Shown: in pieces, positions 1-11,500 of the stretch
Layout of the letters: every line of letters starts with the position of its first letter
How positions within the stretch are numbered: position 1 is the stretch's first letter
Assembly: GCA_963556495.2 (NCBI GenBank)
Contig: OY747710.1
Span: 21,087,500 to 21,151,499, forward strand
Direction: 5' to 3'
Length of the DNA: 64,000 nt
From: Valencia hispanica
Lineage: Eukaryota > Chordata > Actinopteri > Cyprinodontiformes > Valenciidae
Position numbers and translations under genes: made by a program
The notes under the pieces: model-generated
The model's input: the letters and a program-made list of their open reading frames with translations, nothing else
What the model was told of the DNA's origin: nothing
Databases searched by the model: none

Positions 1-1380
1 GTTTGCATAATGATTCGGCATGAAATTAACACCAACAGTTTTTCTGTCAATATTTGTGATATTTAATGTAGTAAAAGGTCAACATCAAGTTACCAGAAAG
101 CTGCTCCTCTTTAACGCCACTGAATTCAAAAACCGCAGTCTACTTAAAGTGAAAGTTGTTTTCACTTTTTTTCAGAGACATGTCCAAGCTAAAGAAAGCT
201 GAAATATTGTCACCGACGACTAAGATCTGCATTTTGAAAACAAACAAAACAGAGGTCAGAGTTTTGAATGACTTATGAAATATTTATTGTTTAGACTGCG
301 ATTCACTCTTATTCATGTTAAAATAACAGGGGTCCTTTATGTTGCGCTCATAGCATGACTCTTCCTTGCCATGTAATATCTGAATAAAGAGTCAGTAGTT
401 TTGAGATGAATTGGGAGCAGCAGTATTCAGGTGTAGTCGATGTAACCTTATAGTTACTCAAGGTGTCAGGGACAGCGCTGACGTCTAACTGGGACACAGA
501 AGCACATGTCATGTCTCTTATCGTAGATTAAGCTGTAGATGAACTTTGTCATAGAGCTTCAAGGGTCTCTGAACTGATTTTTACAACAGTAGTTTTATGT
601 TTAATTTTCCAAAATTCTCTTATTTTGTCCATGTAAAGTTGATTTATCATGGCGAAACCTTGTTTGAACTAAGTTTATTATTTATTTAAAAAAAAAATCA
701 GATTAGATATTTCCTGACCTCTAAAGGCGAATGTATCATTAACCTTTTAACTAACCAGAGAATATTAGGTCTTGTTCCAGAAAGCAGTTTAGTCTAAACG
801 TCCTCTCGCTGTCTCTTTTCGTGAACATTTTGTGGAGATTAGTCTGTGTATTTTGGGACTTTTGTGTCAGAGAGCAGCAGAATAACAAGGTTTTCCTGGA
901 ATATGAAGGAATAGAAATAACAGCCTTGTGCCTTGGTTACCTGGCAATGCTTAGCTGCATAATTTTAGGAAGATGTTCATGAAATTACTGGATTGAAGGG
1001 AGTTGAGGGAGTAGCTGAGCACTGCATTGGTTACATTTTTATGCAGCAGTTTTAAAAACACGAGTAAATATCAGAATATGCTGGGAGGGAAATAAACACT
1101 TTAAGGGCGTTTTTTTTTTTTTTTTTTTGAAAGTTTTGGAAAGGTTTATTGACTTTCTGTTTAGTGAGAAGCTGCAGATTGTGCCAGTGAAAGGATGCAT
1201 CTGGTCAGCAACAACTGTTAAGGCTGCTGTGTAAGCAATATTGCATAAACGTTTTTGAGGAGTTGGTGTGCGATTGACCAATTATGCTGCTGATGTCATT
1301 CATTTTGTGTCATCAAACCATCAGCAGGTTAATATTGTGATGTTTATGTCCAATTTAAAACTTGTCACCTATTGGGGATA
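1..1380. other. Intergenic sequence, no supported gene
   Basis: AT-rich sequence with a T-run near 1111-1128. A 60-codon frame at 20-202 begins with a hydrophobic signal-like stretch but has no supporting context. I see no recognisable exon or repeat. Confidence 0.4.
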
Positions 1381-1384
1381 GTCT

Positions 1385-1480
1385 ACAGCAGTGGTGTGCA
1401 AAGTCAGTCCTCAAGGCCCGCTATCCTGCATGTTTTAGTTTGTTCCCTTGTTCAACACACCTGAATCAAATGATGTTTCA
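1385..1480. repeat. Partial copy of a dispersed teleost repeat
   Basis: The wording 'cctcaaggcc', 'ctgcatgttttag' and 'caacacacctgaatcaaatg' matches one arm of the inverted-repeat elements at 53489-53710 and 53949-54170. Only one arm is visible. Confidence 0.5.
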
Positions 1481-1617
1481 TGGTTTGACATTGATTTTTA
1501 TCTAGGCTGTGTTTCTACTATCGTAACTTTAGGATAATTTAACCAGTTCTTTTTCTGACGGGGTAATCTGTCGGCCCGCTCCTCTAAGCCGCCGTGTCTC
1601 CATACACAATTGGCGCT

Positions 1618-2347
1618 TTAAAGGGGGGGTGGCACGTTCTTCTTATGCAGAAAGAGCAATTCTGAGGTCCAGTACAACCGAAATTCTACCTGAAATAGAT
1701 CTGTAAGTTCAATAAATAACTTATACTACCTATTTGAAATTTTGCACTCACAGCATGTCTGCACTGAACGCTTTGAAATTAGTTGCATGTCTCTTTAAGA
1801 GTCTCTGACACGCCCCCTTCAACACGCTGGCGTCAACGTCATCACAACATTCTCCAGTCGCATGGGGACGAAGCATTACAGTGCTGTAGAATCGGTGCGC
1901 CGGACTTTTGGAAGACAGGCATATCTTTCGGTTTACTATGGCCACGCAGGACATGGTACAAGCATATGCATTTGATCCCGTCTCTGACCCTGAAAGTGAA
2001 ATATTGGATGAACCGGAGCGCGTTCAGCGGCTCGTTCAAGAGCTACTACTTTCCACAGGTGCAACCTGATTGCTGCTGACGACGCTCTGCTTTAGTGCTC
2101 TGGGAGCGGGGGAGGGAGGGCTGTGGAGAGACGTGGCCGGTAATCAAAATTTAGGGGCGTTGCTGGGAGGTTAGGGCGTTAAGTGCTCCACATGGCGGCC
2201 GCGAGAGTTTATAGATATAACTCCAACATACATAAATTAACCTAAGAAACACTTTAGGCATGTTTTTAAGGAGGGAATGGCATAAGAAGGTGATGAAAAG
2301 CTTTAAAAAGTAGATTTTACATGCCCCCCCCCCCCCCCCCCCTTTAA
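1618..2347. mobile_element. TTAA-flanked DNA transposon with G/C-run termini and a 43-aa ORF
   Basis: TTAA lies at 1618-1621 and 2344-2347. Immediately inside, both ends read AGGGGGGG (the right end as its complement), giving short inverted termini and a TTAA target duplication. The element is about 730 bases. Inside, 1938-2069 encodes 43 aa starting MATQDMVQAYAFDPVSDPES; the sequence CACAG|GTGCAA near its end looks like a splice donor, so it may be the first exon of a longer protein whose other exons are missing. TTAA targets occur in piggyBac and Kolobok groups; I do not assign a family. Confidence 0.6.
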
Positions 2348-2359
2348 GGAATCAGCTAA

Positions 2360-2460
2360 AGACTAGGGCTGTAAAGTCCTAGTTGACTGGTCGACTTATT
2401 GGTCGATGCGTTCTGAGTCGACCAAAATTCTGATTGGTCGATTTTAATCCGTGTTAATTT
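2360..2460. mobile_element. Possible hAT-like terminus
   Basis: Sequence beginning 'tagggctgtaaag' with repeated tcgac/ggtcgat motifs resembles one end of fish hAT elements. I could not find a matching opposite end, so this is tentative. Confidence 0.3.
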
Positions 2461-2992
2461 TTGAAATTTGATTGGACAAGAGACATTCTATGAGAGCTGA
2501 TCGGTGCTGATGTTAGAGTAGGGTACAACAGCGCTGCCTCTCGTGTGATATTGCTTTAACAGTCTACAGGGAGATCGAAGAACGTCCACGTTATTCAATG
2601 TGCTGTGGCTTCAGTGCTTAGTTTGTAAATCATTAGGTGCCAGAACGCAAAGTACATGACAGCGCAGGCATGACCAGAGACGCGCACAGGTCCCGGAAGT
2701 AAATAGTAGCGGGGGAAAAAACATGTAAAAACATGATGTGGGCCTTACAGGCCTGAATGTTTTAAATACTGTAATGTTCTCCGATAGATGCAGACAATGG
2801 TTGTAATCGAATGTTTTAATGCCGACTGCTGTTGGCCGCAATCACGCCGTACAAAACAGTAATCAAACGAACTCTCACATAAACCGGTTGTCTGTCTAGC
2901 TCCATTTACAGACACACACCAGTTCCCCCGCACTCAACTGCGCAGGATTCATGGTTTTAGTAATTTTAACTAATGAAAATCTAGTGTAGTGA

Positions 2993-3990
2993 ACATATGT
3001 ATTCAACCCCATTTATTCTTATATCCTGAAATAAAATCCAAAGTAACTAATTGTCTTTAAAAACCTTGGTGTTTTAATCTCAGTATAATTACAGCTATTC
3101 TGTGGAGGCTTCAGAAGTTTGTTTGACATGAAGACAAATGTCACTCCAGATAAATCAGGGATTAGGTTGTGGAGACACTTGAAACAAGGTTAGGTCATGA
3201 AACAAAACACCAACCTTTGAACATCGCAAAGAGCACTATTTAATCCATTTTCTGAAAGCTGGAAGCTTACCGAGACATGTCCATCTACAAAAGGTATAAC
3301 AGGCTGGACAAGGGGAGAATTATTCAGAAAATCAGATAAGAAGCCCATGGAAACCTGAGCTTTTTTTTTGGCCTACATGTGAAACGCTGTGTGGTGCAAA
3401 AAGAAAAGGTAACACTGGGCATGGGGGTGGAGGTGTTATGCTGCGGGAAGGATTCTCCTCTGCAGGGATAGGAAGCTGGTCAGTGTTTGTGGGAAGATGA
3501 GTGGAGCTAAACACAGGGCAGTCCTGGAAGAACACCGGATAGAAAAGGGAAAAGATTGAGACTGGGGCAGATGTTCGCCTTCCTGCAAGACGGTAACCCT
3601 AAACATTCAGCTAGACATACAATAGAATGGATTAGCTCAAAGCATGACAAAATCCAGTTGAGAATCTGTACCAGGGCTTCAAAAATCCTCTTTACACATG
3701 CTTGTTCTCCAATCTGGCTGAACTAGATCAATTTTGTAAAGAAGAATGGACAGACATTTCCATATGTAACGTGCAAACTAGAATTGTTGTGGGTCTGTAT
3801 AAAAATATATCTGGTACTGTAAAGACGGAAAAACCCTAAGAACCTTGTGTCATCATTTGTTTTACCTCGCAATTATGCTCTATGCTGTGTATCCTCCACA
3901 TAAAATCCCAATTAAATAAACTGAAGGCTGTAGTTGTGATGTAACTAAATGCAACAAACAAGTAAACCTTTTTTGTTAGTAGGGTGTTTA
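2993..3990 (+). mobile_element. Decayed Tc1/mariner element
   Basis: The left end reads 'atgtattcaaccccattta' and the right part contains 'aaaatcccaattaaataaa', the end signatures of a common fish Tc1 family recalled from experience. Between them lie scraps of transposase, such as the stretch near 3420-3540 that reads like GGGGVM then FSS in broken frames. No intact frame remains. Confidence 0.7.
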
Positions 3991-5127
3991 TGTAATCCAT
4001 TTATCAGGCTAAATGTGGTCTCCTGCTGAAAGCTCATGGGGTTTCTGGTCATTTGCAGGGATTGTAGTGATAAGGGGTGTTATTACCTGGAGTTAAATAA
4101 ACAGGCACATGGACTTGGCCACAGAGTTCAAAGTTCAGATAATTATCAGACTGACGGAAGCACACAGTGTTATGTAGTTTTACTTTCATGTAAAATTACA
4201 CCTCAACGTACTTTTAATCCGTTACAGCTTGAATTTATCTACAATTATGACAAGAAAATCAATTATTTGCGTTTTATCTTTCAAACTGATTTTAAACTTG
4301 AGATTTTTAGTTTGAAAATACAGCAAAGAGTGTATATATATTTATGTATTTGATGTGGTATTGATTTAAGTGGGTTTTCTTTTTTAGCATTTCATTTTTA
4401 GTGCCTATAACACATTATTATTGTATTCTTAATACCTGGTTTTCTATTTATCAATGGTAACTATCTCTCAGTTGGGTTCTACTAAATGTTCAAAATAAAC
4501 GAAGGTGATGGGATTGGAACTCCAACCACTAGATGGCGGCAGCATGTTCCTTGGTATGGATAGAATACACATCAACAGGTATTAGGGGTATACAGATGAG
4601 TTGGTGGTTGAGAACAATCTATAAGAAGTCATAACTAGCATGTTTTGACTCTGACATTTCAGTGTACGCTGAAATGTGGTGGTTCTTTTGTTTTGCTTTG
4701 ACAGTCGTGCTAAAATATTGTTTTCTGAGACAAAACTAGAAATAGTAATTGGTTTTCTTGAATAGTTAAACTTCAGTTAATTCTGGAAAGCAATGCTGCA
4801 GTAAATGTTAGCTTTTTTTCTTCATTTTATTTTCCACTTCTTGTGCACTGTAGACTTGTGAATTGTCTGTTTATATTGTCCACAATTAGAAAAATTTATC
4901 TCATCTGAATCAGAATAGTTTACCCAAACGAAGAATATAAGAAATCTTTCTGTCTCTATTGACCATGTGTGGGTCAGGAACAAATCATGTGATATTCTCA
5001 AGATGAATATGTACTTTGTATTCTATAATGGTTATTTAAAGTTAGTTCTGACATAAGATCTTGCCTGTTTGTTCTGCATTTATATCTAGTGCTTTCCTAT
5101 TTTTATTCTGGGTTTTTTTTTCTGCAG
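3991..5127. other. Intergenic sequence upstream of epn1
   Basis: AT-rich sequence with no recognisable gene, RNA or named repeat. A 105-codon open frame at 4036-4353 has low-complexity composition and no family resemblance. The epn1 promoter presumably lies here or further upstream, but I cannot point to a core element. Confidence 0.35.
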
Positions 5128-5280
5128 ATTCCATCGTCTATCATCTGTGGTTTTCAGACCCAATGTCGCCACGGGAAGAAAAAGATAGACTGAGGCAAAA
5201 CGCTCCATGAATGAGTGGTGGACAAGGTTGAGAAACAGAAGTTTACCAAGAGGGAGACCTTTTCTTCGCTTCATACTTGA
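5128..5280 (+). other. epn1: Candidate 5' untranslated exon of epn1
   Basis: A 153-base stretch sits between a pyrimidine tract ending ctgcag and a donor-like ga|gtaaca. The next acceptor, tgtgcag at 5511-5516, opens the exon carrying the epn1 start codon, so 5517-5549 would be the rest of the leader. No convincing reading frame is seen. Transcript data would be needed to separate a true leader exon from chance splice-like sites. Confidence 0.4.
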
Positions 5281-5549
5281 GTAACAGATGTATGTCGTCT
5301 TTTGTTCTCTGTTGAAGACAAATTTTGATACAAATGCCATCTTTACTCAGATTATGTCCATCTTAAAGTCTGCCAATCTTTCCATCTATTTTACTTGTGT
5401 ATCTCTTTCCCAGTTCATATTTTTCCCTCTTCTTAATTTTTTTCATATAGATAAAAAATATGTAGTCTTATCACCTTTTATCTTTTTAATCCTGCATACT
5501 GTACCTATCTGTGCAGATTGATACAGAAGTCTGCGGCTAGACAGTTGCC

Positions 5550-8500
5550 ATGTCGACCTCTTCGCTGCGGCGACAAGTAAAGAACATCGTCCACAACTAT
5601 TCAGAGGCTGAAATCAAGGTTATATTTTTCTCATCCTATCTGGATTGTCTTTTTGTATTTTTTCCAGCCTGCATCTCAGGAGTTGCACATATATCTCTAC
5701 AACAAAGAATCCATTACGCAACATTAATTCGTTTGTGCGTTAGAAATTTATTTTACATTTGGTTCTATCACACAGACCTTGAATGGAAGACAATTAAAGT
5801 TGATCCTCTCTTATGCTGTCATCCAGGTTAGAGAGGCAACATCAAATGATCCATGGGGCCCCAGCAGCTCTCTTATGTCAGAGATAGCAGATCTGACCTA
5901 CAATGTTGTGGCCTTCTCAGAAATCATGAGCATGGTGTGGAAACGACTGAATGACCACGGAAAGAACTGGAGACATGTATACAAGGTATGTAGCTTGGTG
6001 TTGGAAATCATCAGAGCTCTGCTTTAGGGAGTCAGCAGTGAGAATTTAGTGGCCGACATCCGATCGCTTGCTTTTGCAAAGATTTGAACCGCTTCTAATT
6101 TCTAATGAGAACGTATACAATATTCAAATGTACCTGCTTTGATTGGTCTATAGTTATTTATTTTAGGTGTAGAGGCAATGTCACGTCATGTGCAAGAGAG
6201 GATTTGCTTTAAGCAACGGTTTCTCTATACTATAACACAAAATGATGATAGAGTTGAGATTTTAAGCTCTCTTTTGCTTCTTAGGTTATTGATTAGCTGG
6301 TTAGCATTAAGAAAGCAGCAGTCTCTGTGTTTATTCACTAGGGAAAGTAGGTCATTACCATAACTCTTGAGTTTTCCCAATATGTTTCTAACATTTCCAA
6401 ACTCAGCATGTTCTATAACAGAGGTTGATAACAGAGGTTGAAAGCTCAAAAGGATTAAACGGAGCAAATTTACTGGTATCAATTCAGACTTCTTCCCATT
6501 TGCTGAAAGTTTGACCCTCTCTCGCAGCCATAACGAAACACAAACATGTGTCGTGGAAAATGCAAGTTGTTCAGTAACAGCATTCACATCAAAGTACATT
6601 TAGTCTAGCACATTCACTCACTGATCAGACAAAGGTTGGATCTTCTAACTTTTTAGTGTGTCTCTAAATTTATTATGTTATTAAATCTGGTCTCCCTTAC
6701 CTTCACAGCTTAGTCGGAGTAAAAAGACCATAAAATCATCCTTTATTGTCTCTCAGTAGGTAAATTTGTGTGTATTAGCAGCAAAGTGACAAGCAAACAA
6801 AAAGCCCACAGATAAACATAATGTACATAAATAAGCAAGAATACAACTAAAATACATACTGTAGTAATGCTAAATTTACAAGATAAGAAAATTATACAGT
6901 TATGAAGAAAAAGTGATCGTTAAACACTCTAGCGGCTTCTGGGAGCAACAACCTATGAAATTGCTTCTTTGTGCATGTAGGATGCAGCAGCAGAGTATGA
7001 TACTACTAAAGCGGTACTGGATACTGTCATATCTTTGGTGTTTTATATTTATTAAAAATGTGTACCTTTTTATGTTTTCCTCAAATGTTCGTTCAGTTGA
7101 ATCCGTGTTAGCCGTAGATCTCAAATTTTACCACCTATTATTGCTGTTAGTTTTGACCTTCCACTCTTTATAACTTTATTACTGGTGTTAATAGATGTGA
7201 GATAATATTTGCAGACAAAGCAACTTTTTTTTTGTTTCTGCTACCTTTTGTCTTTATTTTCATCAGGTGGTCTTAATGCTTCTTTTTCCTCCGTCAGGCT
7301 ATGACTCTTATGGAGTATCTGATCAAGACGGGTTCAGAGCGCGTTGCTCAACAGTGTCGAGAAAACATTTATGCAGTCCAGACCCTGAAGGATTTCCAGT
7401 ACATAGACAGGGACGGCAAAGACCAGGTAACCAAGCATGCCCATCCTCACAAAGCTAAAAAGAAAGTTAACATGTTTAATCGGGTTGATCTTTATTTGTT
7501 TACTGTAGGGAAAACTTTGACTTGCTGGTTCATTGTAGGACATTTTGCGTTAAAGGGTTTCTGACCTCATACAAAATCTCAGAAAGCCAGCTGTTAGTAA
7601 TTTGTAATTTAGCTAATTTAATGAGTTATTATATGAACAATACGGTGTATAGTGTAGCTAATGTACCAAGCAAAGCGTCTTGAGCCACGCATCATTTATG
7701 TATACTGTAATTTTCGGACTATTAGTGCACCTGAATATAAGCCACATGTTTTCATGTAACATGAAAAATTTGCACAGCAAGACGGTACAAAGAAGATTTT
7801 ATTTTTTTTATTACCTAATGTTTTCGTGTCCGTCTGTCTGTCTGTTAGCAACATAACTCAAAAAGATATGGATGGATTTCGATGACATTTTCATACAATT
7901 TATGCAATGGTACCAGGAACAACTGATTACAGTTTGGGGTTGATCCGACATGAAGCGCGTATCCACTCACCGACCAGCGATGCTAACCTCCACTCCTCTC
8001 TCGTGTCAGAGAGCTCACAAGCGGCTCCCCTCGAGCACCAGCCCCGAATCTGCGCTCTGAGGTGAAAGAGCGCAGCCATGCGTATCATTAAAGCTACATT
8101 GTGTAAGAACTTCTCCCATCTAGCGGTGAAACAACCAACAGAATATTACGTTCTAGCCCCACCTCCCACCCCCCTGTTCCGAGCACGTTTTAACTCCTAC
8201 GGTGGCCGTTTCATGCCAAGGTTTACATGGCTTCCAATACTACGACTTCGTCCTGTGTTCCTTCCAGTGATGAGGCTACTTTAGAAAACTGCATTGCATT
8301 TAGTTATATAGTCAGACGTCTGCCGCGTCGGGAGTAGACAATCTCCCTCTGGCATTCGTCAACTGAGTGTAGCCAAAGCACGAAAGGCGGAGCTGGAAAT
8401 TCCAGGAATGTCCGTCGTTGGCGAATGTATTTCAAAGATGGAGGCTCAACATGGATTCAGCCATTCGCACGACTCGCGCGTATGTATTCTAAATAGCAGA

Positions 8501-11500
8501 TTCTACACTTACGAGAATACTTTCATTAGTAGGTGGAAGTAATTACACATAAATGAGCACATATTTTTGAAAGAACAAATGGGTTTTTGCTAAGAATTAA
8601 CTAAAAAAAATACACAATGTAGCTTTAACAGACACTTTATTGGAAGAATTCAGAAAGTTAGAATTACATAACAACTTGTGGATGGAATGAGTGGCGGAGT
8701 TCTGCGCTCTCTGAGTCCTCCTTCAATGTCTCACCATTGATTCATTGATGTAAAGCTTACATCCAGTAGCTCTATTTCCTTCTCTGACGACCAGCTCGAT
8801 TGCCTTTAACTTAAAAGCTGCATTCCTTTGTGTGTTTTCCATGATGAGGGTGTGTGCACGAAAACTACCGGTAGTGTCCTCTTCGGCGCGTAATCTTTCC
8901 CCTTGTCTGTCTCACTTTGGCACTTCCTGCCATAGTACCCACCAGAGGCCGTTAGCCAGTAAAAAATTTTATAAATTAACCGCATCGTTTTATAGGATGC
9001 ATGGTCCAAAGTGTTTGAAAAAAGTAGCAGCTTATAGTCCGAAAATGATGGTAGTTTGTTCGTTTTTTTTTTTCAAAGTTTATTGCAAGCAAAAAATGTC
9101 TGACTTTTATATTGTTTCACAATTTTTAAAAGTCAAGATAGAGTTATCTGCAGCTGGTGATCTCTATCTGATGGGGACGTTATACAACCTTTCAGAGATT
9201 TAGCTTTTTTAAATGCTTCCGTTTGTTGTGGCTGTTTTGTAGCTTTAATAGATTTAATGATAAAAATCTTTGGCAAAGGGTTGGAATAGAAGCACAGAAC
9301 AAAGTCTAGAGACAATTTAAAAAGGGTTCTGTCTCATGTAGACAGAACACCAGTCCATCATCTGAGTTCAATATTTTTTTCACTCATTTCAGAAAGTGAA
9401 ACTTGTATAATATATAGATTTCTTACACATAGAGTGAAATATTTCAATTCTTTTTTTCTTGTAATCTTGTAATTTAATCACGTGTGTGATTGACCCACAC
9501 AAAGGATTGCATAATTGCGAACTAGAAGGAAGAAGATAAATGGTTTTCTAAATGTTTTAAGTACAGTCTTATTCAATTAATTAGAATATTTTTGAAAAGT
9601 TTGTTTATTTCAGTAACTCACTTCACTAAGTAAAACATTATGTAGATTAATTACAGTGATTCTGATGTTTTCAAGCCTTTACTTCTATTAATTATGCTGA
9701 ATATCTGCCTACAACTAATTTAAACATGACATTTAAGATTAGAATATTACATCATCGTCTGGTCTCAGATATGTTTAAGAACCTTTTAAAATAACAAAAA
9801 ATCCTCATTTGCAATTAATACAATACAAAATCCTTCATAGAGTACACTATACAGGTCAACGAATGTTTAGGATGGGTTTTACATCGTCTAATACCTGCTT
9901 ACAATGCACAAGCAATATACCAGATACTTATGCTCATGCGCTTTGGTTCTGTCCACCTGTTAAGAAATTTTGGTGCCAGATATGTGAGGACTTATCAAAG
10001 TGTCTGAAATGTAACATCCCACCATCTCCCTCAATTTGCCCGTTAGGAAATTTAAATGATGTCACCATGGACACAAAGTCAGTTCTAATGGTTCACATTG
10101 CCTTATGCATCGCTAAGAAAACTATCCTCCTGAACTGGAAAAATAAAAAAGCTCTTAATATTAATCAGTATAGAAATCTCTTGTTGGACCATATTGGTCT
10201 TGAGACGGCCTCTGTCTCCATATCTGATCAATCTCTCTGGGCTCCTTTGATCGGCTCCATCACCTAGTGGGGGTTGGGGGCACTTGGTTTTGTTGTTTGG
10301 GACACTGTTGCTGATGTGGGGGTTTTGGGGTTGGAGGCGTCTGGGGGGGACCCCGGGGGGTGGGATCACTGGGCGGATGGGGCGCTGAACGTCGTGGCCG
10401 GCCTGGGGTTGGGCTTTGGGTGGTAACTCCTGATGGCTGCATGCGGTGCCTTAGGGGGGTTGCACTGGCGGACATGGGTTACTGGCCTGGTGGCCGTGCT
10501 GCACCTGGGTAGGGTCTGGAGTGGGCCTGGGGATTTGGGGCTCTGGGGCGCCGCGCCCCCTAGCTGTGGTCCTGGCTGGGGGTCGGCCGGCGTGGGGTCT
10601 CTATTGCCTGTGGGGGTCGGGGCCGGCCAGCGGCCGGCATGTGCAGCCGCCTCTCTCGGCATGTGCAGCCGCGAATGTCAGGGTGGGTTTAGTTCCCCTT
10701 CTGGGATGGGGCTGGGGGGACTGCTTTGGGGTCCGTGGGGCTTTGTGGTGCTGTGGCCGTGGGCCCCGGGTCGAACGTGCCATGGCCTCCCTCCCCTGGT
10801 GGATCCCGGTAAACAGCGGTGCGTATTGGGGTCAGTGGGGGAGCTGGCTCCCTGGGAAGACATTTTGTCTCCCAGTCCTTCCCTCTCCATCCCTGGAGAC
10901 CTCTGTCCACCCGCTCCATCACTTTACTACTCATATAGGGTCTTGGGGCATGGGCACATCACTGGGGTGATGGCGTCCTGGGTCCCAATTTTAATATACA
11001 ACTTAGACACTCCCACTTATAACATTTTCACACGACACATATATAGGGACTTTGGGGTGGGCACACTTTTCGGCATCCAGAGGGGGAGCGGTTCAATCAG
11101 CTTCACCACTGGTGCCGGTGCCCACTGTTAAACCACATACAGACACTGAGGGCTCGGGTTGGGGGAAGTGTGGCTGCCTTCCCCACATCCCACCCCTCTG
11201 TTTTAAATGCACATTATAACAACACGCATCAACACCATACTCAAGCGGGAGGATGGAGGCTAGGGGTCTTTTCACACCCCTGTTCGCTACGGGCCATCAG
11301 GGGTTGGGGTCCGGAGGAGGAACAGGCGGTCGGGATGCTTTGCCACTGTGGGGCCCTTGGCGGTCTGCTTGTCTCCGTCCTAGAAGGTAGGGGGTCCATC
11401 TCCCGGGTCCGGGGGCTGGTGGCTCTACTGGGGCATCGGTACCTGGACCTGGGAGCATAAAGTGTGGGGTGTGTGAGTGAGGGTACAGCGTCATTTTTTT

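Noticed and set aside
20..202. 60-codon frame with a signal-peptide-like start
   Set aside because: Hydrophobic start only; no conserved continuation, no clear splice structure, and it lies at the window edge.
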